Shown here piece by piece: positions 9,902 to 19,018 of a stretch of 64,000 bases of DNA (the stretch's first letter is position 1; each line of letters begins with the position of its first letter). Source of the stretch: Nitrospirales bacterium (lineage in GTDB: Bacteria; Nitrospirota; Nitrospiria; Nitrospirales; UBA8639). The stretch lies in NCBI GenBank assembly GCA_021604145.1, contig BQIX01000001.1:124001-188000 (forward strand), in the 5' to 3' direction. The notes under the pieces were generated by a model that made no database searches, was not told where the DNA came from, and saw nothing but the letters and a program-made list of their open reading frames with translations. A program made the position numbers and the translations under genes.

Positions 9902-10510
9902 TTATTGAATGTCTCCTTGCTCAGGAGGGGTATTGAGTAGACTTTCTGAATTTTGGACCGGTTTTCCCGTCTCTGGGTCTATCTCCGTTGTGATGGACTC
10001 TGAGCAGCCAACGAATGTTTCAAGTTTGCTCACATCAACGCCAGGCGTACAATCTCCAGATTGTCCCGTTACCTCATAGCGTACGGCATGATACGTTTTG
10101 GCCCCCTTGAAGTTGACTTGATCGTAGGGTTTGTCTTGACTGGTGCTCCGGACTCCGTGAATTTCCATTCCTGTTTTAATCAGTTCAAAGTCTTTGCCTG
10201 TCATGGGGTCTTTATACACAACCTGCAAGTAGCGTGTAGGCTTTTTGGTGAGATCAATTAATTGATGAGGGTAACGATTGGGGCGAATGCCTTTTTGCAC
10301 CTCATAGTCGGCTGCATACCGTTCAAGTGCTTCCTTGATACGTGTGCCGCGAAAGTGGAGTTCGGCTTCCCGGTCTCGTTTCATGGTGACTGACCATTCT
10401 TGCCCGATGATCATTAATGACACGCCCATCATGGCCACAAAAAACATGGTCATGACATATGTAAAACCGCGTTCGTTTTTCACGATATGTTGCAGGGAGT
10501 CTTGTCGCAT
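9902..10510 (-). CDS. Prepilin-like/type II secretion pseudopilin
   Basis: 'NERGFTYVMTMFFVAMMGVSLMIIGQEW' N-methylation-like motif, then 'KEALERYAADYEVQKGIRPNRYPHQLIDL...DPMTGKDFELI'; start placed at 10510. Confidence 0.75.
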   Translation of the reverse strand: MRQDSLQHIVKNERGFTYVMTMFFVAMMGVSLMIIGQEWSVTMKRDREAELHFRGTRIKEALERYAADYEVQKGIRPNRYPHQLIDLTKKPTRYLQVVYKDPMTGKDFELIKTGMEIHGVRSTSQDKPYDQVNFKGAKTYHAVRYEVTGQSGDCTPGVDVSKLETFVGCSESITTEIDPETGKPVQNSESLLNTPPEQGDIQ

Positions 10511-10749
10511 AGGCCTGGAATTGTCCTGGATGAAGCATGAAATCTCTTGCTTCCTGCTTACCACATATTTTCGCACCTCATGCATAGAAGCGCAAATTTT
10601 GTGCTCAGAAGAATTGGGTGAGATGGGGCATGCAGGAGATGTCTACGCCCCGGATCGCTACTGGCGAATGAAGGGATTGAGTGTGTATGTAACAATAGGG
10701 ACGTGCCGTTCGATGGGTATTCCCTTCATATGACAATGAACAATGTAAC

Positions 10750-12345
10750 CTATGTGGTTTTCGTTGTTACAGGACTTACTATTTTGGGGGTAATTGAAAT
10801 GTCTTTCCAGTCTGAAGGGGGAGGTGTCGATTTGAGATAGGCATTATGATCATGGACCAGCGAACCTTGGGGTAAGGCATCCCAAAGGGGACCGAGACTT
10901 TTTCGAATTCTATTCTCATAAAACTTTGGAAGCTTTCGGCTTTCTCCCTTAAAGTATTGTTGAAATTGTGGGTCTGAATCCAGAAACCCACGAATTTTTG
11001 TATGGTATTGAATACGCCCAAACCCTTCAGATGATACGGCCCGTAATCCATTCATCCACTTTGGAATAAGGCCTTTATTGGCCTGGAACCTTCGCATGAT
11101 TCTCGGCCATGAAAAGGCATAACGTGACAGGTCAACGACATGTTCATAAAATTCTGGCCACGTGTAATGTTTGGGTGTGACATTCATGGATTTATTATTA
11201 TCAAGAAAATGGAATGGGAAGGGGAGGACTCGACCTTCCCGCTGTAATTCCAGGTTGACCGGAACCGACTGGCCGAAGGCCGAGAGCAAGGAGAAGGCTG
11301 GAAAGGCCCCAGGGGAACGGTCAAGAAAGCGTTTGGTCAGTTCAAAGGGTTCGGGGCCTTCATCGGTGTCTAATCCGAGAATGAAATTGGTCTGAACATA
11401 GGGGATGTACCTGAGAATCATATTGATGTGATCGGAAATCTGATCAACCTTTTCAATGCCAACATGCTGTCTTGTTCTTGATTTGTCGCCAAGGGAATAC
11501 CATGATTCGATTCCCGGTAGCATCGCTTTGAACCCATTTTTTTGTAAGCGGACTAAGTGAGGTTCTGATAAGAGCGACAACGTCATTTCGGCAATGAAGT
11601 CAATCTTTCGATGACCGATAGCTTCTTCAATCGTGGTCATATAGTCATGAAAACGAACGCCAAAGTTTGGATCGTGCCATGCGACTTTGGGGTGACGAAT
11701 TTTTGTGAGAAGAAAGTGGAGGTCTTCACGGATTTGATCCGAAGGAACAGGTTCATACTCGACTTCAGAGTCGATGCAGAAATTACAGGTATAGGGGCAT
11801 CCTAAACTTCCGATCATCGGAATAATTTTGATAGTTGGCGCTTTGGCAATGGTCGGCTCAATGTATTTCCAACGTTCTTTGACTCCCGGAAGATCAACGG
11901 GCTGCTTTTTCGCCGAGAGTTGACGGCCGAAAGGCCGGTAGGGTGAGCAGTCCTGTAGAACTTCGTGAATGATGGATTTATCGGTAAACCCAAGCACGTA
12001 ATCAAAGTATTGTGCCGCATCTTGCGGGTAGCTTCTGGCATGTGGACCTCCAAGAACCGTCACAGCTCCTTGTTGCCGGTATAAGTTACTGATGGCGTAT
12101 GCGGTCATAGCCGATCGCGTGAAGGCTCCAATAAATAAGAGGTCCGTGTCACCTTGAAGCTCTTGGCTTAAATCTTCAGTCCCGGTGTAACACACGAATC
12201 GGACGGTGTGCCCGGCTTGCTCGCACCACACGGCGACAACCTGCGGCATGATACTGGCCAGATTGGGATTCATCACGCGTGCATACATGCGCTTGGTCGG
12301 TCCCTTTGTCACAAGATCCAGAATCGTGATGCGAAGAGGCTTCAT
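10750..12345 (-). CDS. Radical SAM protein with N-terminal cobalamin-binding-type domain
   Basis: 'CPYTCNFCID' CxxxCxxC cluster motif; N-terminal 'MKPLRITILDLVTKGPTKRMYARVMNPNLASIMPQVVAVWCEQAGHTVRF' Rossmann-like; start placed at internal ATG 12345. Confidence 0.85.
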   Translation of the reverse strand: MKPLRITILDLVTKGPTKRMYARVMNPNLASIMPQVVAVWCEQAGHTVRFVCYTGTEDLSQELQGDTDLLFIGAFTRSAMTAYAISNLYRQQGAVTVLGGPHARSYPQDAAQYFDYVLGFTDKSIIHEVLQDCSPYRPFGRQLSAKKQPVDLPGVKERWKYIEPTIAKAPTIKIIPMIGSLGCPYTCNFCIDSEVEYEPVPSDQIREDLHFLLTKIRHPKVAWHDPNFGVRFHDYMTTIEEAIGHRKIDFIAEMTLSLLSEPHLVRLQKNGFKAMLPGIESWYSLGDKSRTRQHVGIEKVDQISDHINMILRYIPYVQTNFILGLDTDEGPEPFELTKRFLDRSPGAFPAFSLLSAFGQSVPVNLELQREGRVLPFPFHFLDNNKSMNVTPKHYTWPEFYEHVVDLSRYAFSWPRIMRRFQANKGLIPKWMNGLRAVSSEGFGRIQYHTKIRGFLDSDPQFQQYFKGESRKLPKFYENRIRKSLGPLWDALPQGSLVHDHNAYLKSTPPPSDWKDISITPKIVSPVTTKTT

Positions 12346-12652
12346 GGGGATCACCTGTAGTACGGATGTAGTCGGAAGGGGTTGATGACGGGTCAGAATC
12401 GAGTGGGAACCGTTGCATGTCAAGAAATGAAAGCCTGTGCCTTTTCAACCAGTCATCCATTTCTCGATGCCCATAGGCCTCTGACGCCATGAAAGGCAAA
12501 GTCACTGTATAGGGACGGCGTCGAGAGAGTCAAGGCACGGGAAGGTTTGGCGCTCGGCTCACGGAATTCGCGTTCTGTGTGACGGTGGATAGTGTTGAGG
12601 TTTCTTGAGCAATTCTACGGAAAACCGTGTGGCGTATACACGCGAGAGGGGC

Positions 12653-12683
12653 AGGGGAACTGGGTTGATTGTGCTGTTCCCCT
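12653..12683. repeat. Inverted repeat AGGGGAAC-N15-GTTCCCCT upstream of RAYT
   Basis: 8-bp perfect stem read directly at 12653-12660 and 12676-12683. Confidence 0.6.
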
Positions 12684-12737
12684 CAGAATGTCGTCTCAGA
12701 TACAATCGAGAAGGGTCATTGTTTGACTTAATCGGTT

Positions 12738-13703
12738 ATGCCCGTTAGCGTTAGCGAGATGGCTCGACAATTACGGTTGGAGTATGCAGGCGCGCTGCAT
12801 CATGTGACGGCTCGTGGAAATGCAAAAGGCGATATATTTCGTGATGATCAAGATCGCCGTTGCTTTCTCGATATTTTGAGTCGAGAAGTGTGTCAGCAGC
12901 GTTGGAGGTGCTATGCGTATTGCTTGATGGATAATCACTATCACTTGTTGCTCGAAACGCCTGAGGGGAATCTCAGTCGTGGCATGCGTCGATTAAATAG
13001 CGTATACACGCAAACGTTTAATCGTCGTCATCAACAAGCGGGTCATGTGTTGCACGGCAGATTTAAAAGTATTCTTGTGGAGAAACATGTCTACTTGCTG
13101 GAGCTGTGCCGCTATATCGTGCTCAATCCTGTTCGAGCGGGTTTGGTCCGAAACGTTCATGAGTGGAAATGGAGTAGCTATCGCGTGACGGCCGGTCTGG
13201 AGAAGGCTCCACACTGGATAGCGGTTGTCCAAATCCACAAGCTCTTTCACCGCTCGAATCGTGAGGGGCGGAGACGCTATCGGCAATATGTTCAGAATGG
13301 CGTTGATACACCGTCGCCATGGGGGCATGTGCGGGGGCAGATTTTTTTAGGGACCGAGCCATTTGTCACCACAATGGCAAAACTGGTAAAGCGGCAGCAG
13401 AGGACGAATGTCCTGCGAACCCTGTCACAACCGATTCGACGACTGACGGGAACGCAGGTGTTGACGCGAGTCGGACAGGCCTATGCGTTGTCTCCTCGAA
13501 AGGTCCTCACACGGGAACATCAGGATGCGTATCAATGCGCCGCTTGGCTCTTGAGACGAGTGGCGAATGAACCGTTGGGAGTGGTCGCCGATCGGTTTGG
13601 CGTGTCTCCCTCACGAATCTCGCATATTCAACGGATACTCGAAAGTCAGAGGCTCACTCGTGAGCAAGCCAGAGCCCAGCAGTTATGTCATGTCACGTCA
13701 TGA
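12738..13703 (+). mobile_element. REP-associated tyrosine transposase (RAYT, IS200/IS605-like Y1) with C-terminal DnaA-like HTH
   Basis: 'YAGALHHVTARGNAKGDIFRDDQDR', 'YAYCLMDNHYHLLLETPEGNLSRGMRRLNSVYTQTFNRRH...GHVLHGRFKSILVEK...YLLELCRYIVLNPVRAGLV'. Confidence 0.92.
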
Positions 13704-13730
13704 CCCCCAATAGCAAGGAGGCTAATTGTT

Positions 13731-14426
13731 TTGAAACGCTTTAACTATCTTGTCTTGTTTATGTGTTTTTATCTTGGATGTACTGCAACACCATTGCGTG
13801 CTGCCGTCGGAGATGTGAACTATATCTCTGACGTCCTGAAAGTCCCGATGCGTAGTGGGCCGACGACGGGACATCGTATTCTTCACAGTGGACTGCCGAG
13901 CGGAACTCGTCTCACCGTCCTCGCAATTGACGAAGAGGGTGAGTTTACACAAGTCCGGACCGACGGGGGCATGGAGGGGTGGCTACGGTCTCAATACTTG
14001 GTCGCGACACCTATTGCAAGAGACAAACTCGCGACTGCACAAAAGCGCCTTCAGCGGTTGGAAGCGCAAGTTGCCAAAGACCGCAAGGCCCATGCGATGC
14101 TTCAGTCTGAGAGTAAAGCCGTCGAGGCCAATAACCGTGCCTTGAATGCGCAAGTCGAAGCGTTGACGAAAGAGCTGAATGAGCTGAAGCGTGTATCAGC
14201 CAATCCAATCAAAGAGCATGCTCGTAATGTTGAGCTTACCCAACAGAACGAACGCTTACGGCACGATGTGGGAGAACTGTCTTCTACGGTTAAAAAGTTA
14301 GAAGACAACGTGCAACGCGACTGGTTGCTGTATGGCGGAGCCTTGGTTGTCCTTGGGCTACTTCTTGGCGTGACAATTAAGGCACGACCTCGAAAAACCA
14401 GCAGCTATTCATCCCGGTATGGGTAA
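13731..14426 (+). CDS. SH3-domain, coiled-coil, C-terminally membrane-anchored protein (TIGR04211-like)
   Basis: TTG start after AAGGAGG; signal peptide; SH3 'VPMRSGPTTGHRILHSGLPSGTRLTVL...EGWLRSQYL'; coiled coil; C-terminal TM. Confidence 0.85.
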   Translation: MKRFNYLVLFMCFYLGCTATPLRAAVGDVNYISDVLKVPMRSGPTTGHRILHSGLPSGTRLTVLAIDEEGEFTQVRTDGGMEGWLRSQYLVATPIARDKLATAQKRLQRLEAQVAKDRKAHAMLQSESKAVEANNRALNAQVEALTKELNELKRVSANPIKEHARNVELTQQNERLRHDVGELSSTVKKLEDNVQRDWLLYGGALVVLGLLLGVTIKARPRKTSSYSSRYG

Positions 14427-14654
14427 GTGCATATGGCGCGAATGGGTCCGACTATTGCTGGGAGGCATGTGAATCGTAAGGATGTGGTGTTGAGGTTTCG
14501 CTGGTGTGCGTTGCCCAGAGTTATTGGAGCGTTTGTAGGCTACGGTTTCTGATAAGAATCGGAGCAAAGAAGGCGGCCGAGAACCTTAAATCGGCTCTTG
14601 GCTTCAGGGTGGGTTCCTTACTTGTGCAATACTGAACGTATTCAGTTCCTCTAG

Positions 14655-15323
14655 CTAGACCGGCCAGGTTTCTTCGCGCCAGGCCATGTCCCAAAACATC
14701 CATTCGTACCGGGAACTGATGAGGAATGCTTCTTCCATGCGGGCTTTTTCCGCTGATCCTGCCGATTTCGCACAGCGGTCGACGAGTGCTCGCATCCACC
14801 GCGCGACTTCGGCAAATTCCGGTGAGCCGTACATGAGCAACCAATCCCGATAGGGGTGGCTGGCCTGAGGCGGTCCTTTTCGTAAGAGGTGTTTCCCGAT
14901 CTCACAGTAGATCCATGCACAGGGAAGTGCGACCACGGTGATTTCACCAAGCGTGCCTTCGTGTGCCACGCTTCGCATGTGGCGGCAGTAGGCATAATTG
15001 GTTGGGGATTGCGGGGTGGCACGCATCTGTTTGGCCGATAGCTTCCAACGTTTGCCATAGCTTTCATGCAGTCCGCGCTCGACAACGATTGTTTCTTCAA
15101 CGAGTTTCGCGAAATGAAGTGCGGTGTCGGCATCCGTGGCACGTGTCACTCCGGCCGCGAAGATGCGAGAGAGTTCTTCAAGATAGCGGGCATCTTGCAG
15201 GATATAATATCGAAACTTTTTAGCGGGAAGCGTGCCATCTCCTAAAGCCTTGACGAAGGGATGTTGAAACTGGGATTTCCAGATAGCGTCGGCACGCGTA
15301 CGTAAATGGTTTGTGAATGTCAT
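14655..15323 (-). CDS. tenA: TenA family thiaminase II
   Basis: 'HPFVKALGDGTLPAKKFRYYILQDARYL', catalytic 'ALPCAWIY', 'SSRYEWMFWDMAW'. Confidence 0.92.
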   Translation of the reverse strand: MTFTNHLRTRADAIWKSQFQHPFVKALGDGTLPAKKFRYYILQDARYLEELSRIFAAGVTRATDADTALHFAKLVEETIVVERGLHESYGKRWKLSAKQMRATPQSPTNYAYCRHMRSVAHEGTLGEITVVALPCAWIYCEIGKHLLRKGPPQASHPYRDWLLMYGSPEFAEVARWMRALVDRCAKSAGSAEKARMEEAFLISSRYEWMFWDMAWREETWPV

Positions 15324-15985
15324 GATTGGGTATTCAAGAGACGTCTCGCTTCTTGAAACGCCGCCTCCATATCGGGAAGTTTTCCAAGATCCGGAGTCAC
15401 CTGCATATACCGAAGGACGTTGTGCTGATCAACGACCATGACCGCTCTCGCAAGGACGTGGGGCCCTTCTAGCAACAGGCCATGGGTCTTCCCAAATTCT
15501 CCGCCGCGATAATCAGATAAAAATGTCACATTATCGATGTTGGCTTCTTCGGCAAATCGCGTTTGAGCAAAAGGTGTATCGACACTGATCGTAATCAGTG
15601 AGACCTGTTGATCGAGGCCGTGGTTTTTTTCGCTCAGATAGTGCGTTTGTTGTTCGCACACTTTTGTGTCGAGAGATGGCACGATGTTGATGATCCGTAT
15701 CCTGTTATTGGGGCCGGTCAGCGTACTAAGCGATAAGTCGGATTTTGTGACCTGTGCCGACCGAAGGACATCGCCGACTTGTATGCCCTCTCCAGACAAC
15801 GGGAGCTCTGTGTTTCGGAAGAGTATATGATTCCCTTCTCCAGGATAGGCCGTTTCATAGGTGATGGGTATGTCGGTATAGGTAAATCCCTTGTCGTGGG
15901 TGCTGCCCATGGTTGAGCATCCAACCAGCAATGAGAGTCCGACGCCGGCCATGAGTCCGTTCCATGTTCTTCTATGGGTATGCAT
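15320..15985 (-). CDS. Thiol peroxidase (Tpx)-like lipoprotein lacking the resolving cysteine
   Basis: Lipobox 'LLVGCS'; 'NIVPSLDTKVCEQQ' peroxidatic Cys; 'DTPFAQTRFAEEANIDNVTFLSDYRGGEFGKTHGLLLEG'. Confidence 0.88.
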   Translation of the reverse strand: MHTHRRTWNGLMAGVGLSLLVGCSTMGSTHDKGFTYTDIPITYETAYPGEGNHILFRNTELPLSGEGIQVGDVLRSAQVTKSDLSLSTLTGPNNRIRIINIVPSLDTKVCEQQTHYLSEKNHGLDQQVSLITISVDTPFAQTRFAEEANIDNVTFLSDYRGGEFGKTHGLLLEGPHVLARAVMVVDQHNVLRYMQVTPDLGKLPDMEAAFQEARRLLNTQS

Positions 15986-16039
15986 GTGACGTCTCCATCG
16001 TGACAGGTTGATACTGTGATGCGATATTTCTCATCGTCA

Positions 16040-16987
16040 TCATTGTCTCTTGGCTAAAAAATCCCGGATAGCGGCATTCACTGGCTCCGGTTTTTCCCAT
16101 TGGAGTAAATGACCGGCATGTGGAATGAGACGCCAGGTCGTTTGCGGGAGCCGTTCGTGTAAGCGTTCGCCGATAGCCGGATGAAACACTTGATCTTCTG
16201 CTCCCCACAAGATCAATGTGGGGTGTTCGATTTTCTGGAGGTGCGCGCCGTATTGGATTTCCCACTCTTTCATGTGTTCCAGAAGCGAATAGATTGGCGT
16301 GAGCACATCAGTATGTATTCTGTTCAGATATGATCGTTCTATCACGATTGGTGTTAATAATGTAACATCATAGAGAATTTCTTCAAGGACTTTTTTTGTG
16401 GCCCAACGTCCGGCTACCCAATTTCCAATTTTGGCCAACCACAAGGGAGGGCGTCGCTCAAGGTAACGTTGATAGAGTGGTGAATGAATCGATTCTTTGA
16501 ACGTGGACGGAAAGCCGGAGATCAACACAAGGGCGTTGACACGGTCCGGTTGGGTTAAGGCTATGGCCATCGCAAGGCCGGCACCCATAGAATTTCCTAC
16601 CAGCGTCGCCTTTTCAATATCTAGGGTATTCATAAATTTCAGAAAAAACGTGGTGAACATCGAAGGCGAATAGTCGATGTCCGGTTTATCGGACATTCCG
16701 GAGCCTAAGAGGTCAATGGTGATAACCCGGTATTGCGATGAAAGGGCGAACTGTTGGTGCTCCCAGTTCCATATGGCGCCACCCAATCCATGAATCAATA
16801 GCAGGGGAGGGCCGTTGCCTGTGTCGAGATAGGCGATGTTATGGCCGTCAATGTTGACGGTCTGGAGGGGGATTCGTTGAATCGATTCAATCAACGGAGG
16901 GCGGGCCGGCATTGTGGCGCACCCGCTGTGAACCATGAAGAGAACAATGATGAGGCCATACCAAGAACGATGTGGTGTATCGCTCAC
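16040..16987 (-). CDS. Alpha/beta hydrolase, putative lipoprotein
   Basis: 'LLLIHGLGGAIWNWEHQ', nucleophile elbow 'VGNSMGAGLAMAIAL', 'HAGHLLQWEKPEPV'; lipobox 'VHSGCAT'. Confidence 0.9.
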   Translation of the reverse strand: MSDTPHRSWYGLIIVLFMVHSGCATMPARPPLIESIQRIPLQTVNIDGHNIAYLDTGNGPPLLLIHGLGGAIWNWEHQQFALSSQYRVITIDLLGSGMSDKPDIDYSPSMFTTFFLKFMNTLDIEKATLVGNSMGAGLAMAIALTQPDRVNALVLISGFPSTFKESIHSPLYQRYLERRPPLWLAKIGNWVAGRWATKKVLEEILYDVTLLTPIVIERSYLNRIHTDVLTPIYSLLEHMKEWEIQYGAHLQKIEHPTLILWGAEDQVFHPAIGERLHERLPQTTWRLIPHAGHLLQWEKPEPVNAAIRDFLAKRQ

Positions 16988-16990
16988 AAA

Positions 16991-18934
16991 TTACTCAAGT
17001 TGAATCAGTGTCTCGTCAGGATTCACTTCATCTCCTTCTTGGACAAAGATCGCTGACACCGTGCCTGCAACGGGCGATTGGACACGATTTTCCATTTTCA
17101 TCGCTTCAACGACAAGGAGTGAGTCTCCAACGTCGACGGTATCGCCTTCACTGACAAACACCTTGACGACTCGACCGGGCATGGGCGTGGTGACATCACC
17201 GGGTTTGGTGGGTTTCGGACGTCCTTCTGTCGATTTGGCTTCGCCTTTCGTGACCACGGAATCCTGTCCGCCGGCGAGGACTTCTTGGAGAGGCTCCAGA
17301 TACACTTCTTCAAGTTTATCGTCGACTTTAATGTAGTAAGGCTTGACCCCATCAACGGTCCGACCGGCACCGGAGACGCGGATATGATAGGACTCTCCAT
17401 GGACCGTGACCTTAAATTCAACAGGTGCGAGATGCAGGTCGGTGGCGACAAACGGTCCGTCTTCTCCTTGCGGTTCGAGTTGTTCCGGTTTCAGCTCCCC
17501 ACGTTTGCGTTCATCAAAAAATTGTAACGCCACGGATGGCAGCATGGCATAGGAGACTAAATCTTCAGGTGAAGGTTCTTGTTCCTTCAGCTCTTCTATT
17601 GCATCATCAAGTTCCGGGTCGAGACTATCTGCCGGTCGTCCTTTCACGGGTTGTTCGCCTTCGAGCGATTGTTTTCTGATCGTCGAATTAAGTGATCCGG
17701 GGGGGGTGCCGTAGAGACCGCGGAAGTAATTCTTGGTTTCGTTTGTGATGACTTTGTATCGTTCGTCGGTAAGCACATTGAGGGTGGCTTGGGTTCCCAC
17801 AATTTGGCTCGATGGTGTTACCAATGGAGGATATCCCATGTCTTTACGAACGCGCGGAATTTCATTGAGCACGTCTTTCATTTTGTCCAAGGCGTTTTGT
17901 TCGGCCAGTTGCGACGCCAGGTTTGACAACATGCCACCAGGAACTTGTGATACTAAAATATCCGTATCAACTCCCGTGAAATCACTTTCAAATTGACGAT
18001 ACCGTTTGCGTGCTTGCCGGAGACCGTCGGCCGCCGGCGCTAAGTCTTGCAGATTCAACCCTGTATCATACGGTGTATCGCGTAATGCTGCGATGAATGA
18101 TTCTGTTGGAGGGTGTGAGGTGCCGCCTGCCAGAGGAGACATGGCGGTGTCCAAAATATCCAGCCCACCGAGTACGGCCATTAAGGCGGACATGGAGGCC
18201 ATGCCCGATGTGTAGTGTGTATGCAGATGGATTGGAACCCGTACGGTAGCCTTGAGCCGAGTCATGAGTTCATAGGCTTCGAACGGGGGAAGCAGGCCTG
18301 CCATGTCTTTAATGCAAATCGTATCGGTACCCAAGTCTTCCAGTTGTTTGGCCTGCTCGACAAAGTGATTGAGGCTATGAACCGGACTCACGGTATAACA
18401 AATGGTGGCCTCGACATGTTTTCCACAGCTTTTGGCCACTTCCATGGCATATTTCATATTTCGAATATCGTTCAATGCATCGAAAATACGAAACACATCG
18501 ATGCCATTTTTAGCAGACAGTTCAATAAATTTTTCTAAGACATCGTCGGCATAATGCCGGTAGCCAACTAGATTTTGCCCACGAAGGAGCATTTGCAGAC
18601 GGGTATTGGGTGCGGCTTCGCGAAAGGCTCGTAGCCGTTCCCAAGGATCCTCTTTGAGAAATCGAAGGCATGAATCGAATGTTGCTCCGCCCCAGACTTC
18701 AAGTGACCAGAATCCGACAGTATCTAATTGGGAGGCAATGGGAAGAAGATCTTCCGTTCGCATGCGCGTGGCGAGCAGTGATTGATGCCCGTCGCGGAGG
18801 GCTACATCGGTAATGTGGAGGCGTCTTCCGGGGGATGCCTCGATATTCGGCGCTGGGCCGTGCTGAGGATTTTTCTTTCCTGGCGACTGGCGTGTCGGTT
18901 TTTTCTTTTTTGCTGGAGGACGTGTGGAAGCCAT
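16991..18934 (-). CDS. pycB: Pyruvate carboxylase subunit B (carboxyltransferase + biotinyl domain)
   Basis: 'VALRDGHQSLLATRMRTEDL', biotinyl 'VVEAMKMENRVQSPVAGTV'; start placed at 18934. Confidence 0.92.
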   Translation of the reverse strand: MASTRPPAKKKKPTRQSPGKKNPQHGPAPNIEASPGRRLHITDVALRDGHQSLLATRMRTEDLLPIASQLDTVGFWSLEVWGGATFDSCLRFLKEDPWERLRAFREAAPNTRLQMLLRGQNLVGYRHYADDVLEKFIELSAKNGIDVFRIFDALNDIRNMKYAMEVAKSCGKHVEATICYTVSPVHSLNHFVEQAKQLEDLGTDTICIKDMAGLLPPFEAYELMTRLKATVRVPIHLHTHYTSGMASMSALMAVLGGLDILDTAMSPLAGGTSHPPTESFIAALRDTPYDTGLNLQDLAPAADGLRQARKRYRQFESDFTGVDTDILVSQVPGGMLSNLASQLAEQNALDKMKDVLNEIPRVRKDMGYPPLVTPSSQIVGTQATLNVLTDERYKVITNETKNYFRGLYGTPPGSLNSTIRKQSLEGEQPVKGRPADSLDPELDDAIEELKEQEPSPEDLVSYAMLPSVALQFFDERKRGELKPEQLEPQGEDGPFVATDLHLAPVEFKVTVHGESYHIRVSGAGRTVDGVKPYYIKVDDKLEEVYLEPLQEVLAGGQDSVVTKGEAKSTEGRPKPTKPGDVTTPMPGRVVKVFVSEGDTVDVGDSLLVVEAMKMENRVQSPVAGTVSAIFVQEGDEVNPDETLIQLE

Positions 18935-19018
18935 CGTACACCTTTCAACGCAGCAGGAGCGTGAATGCCGACCGTCGTACGGGGGGCACACGTCCCGTGC
19001 AGGTCTCTTGTTTAGTGG

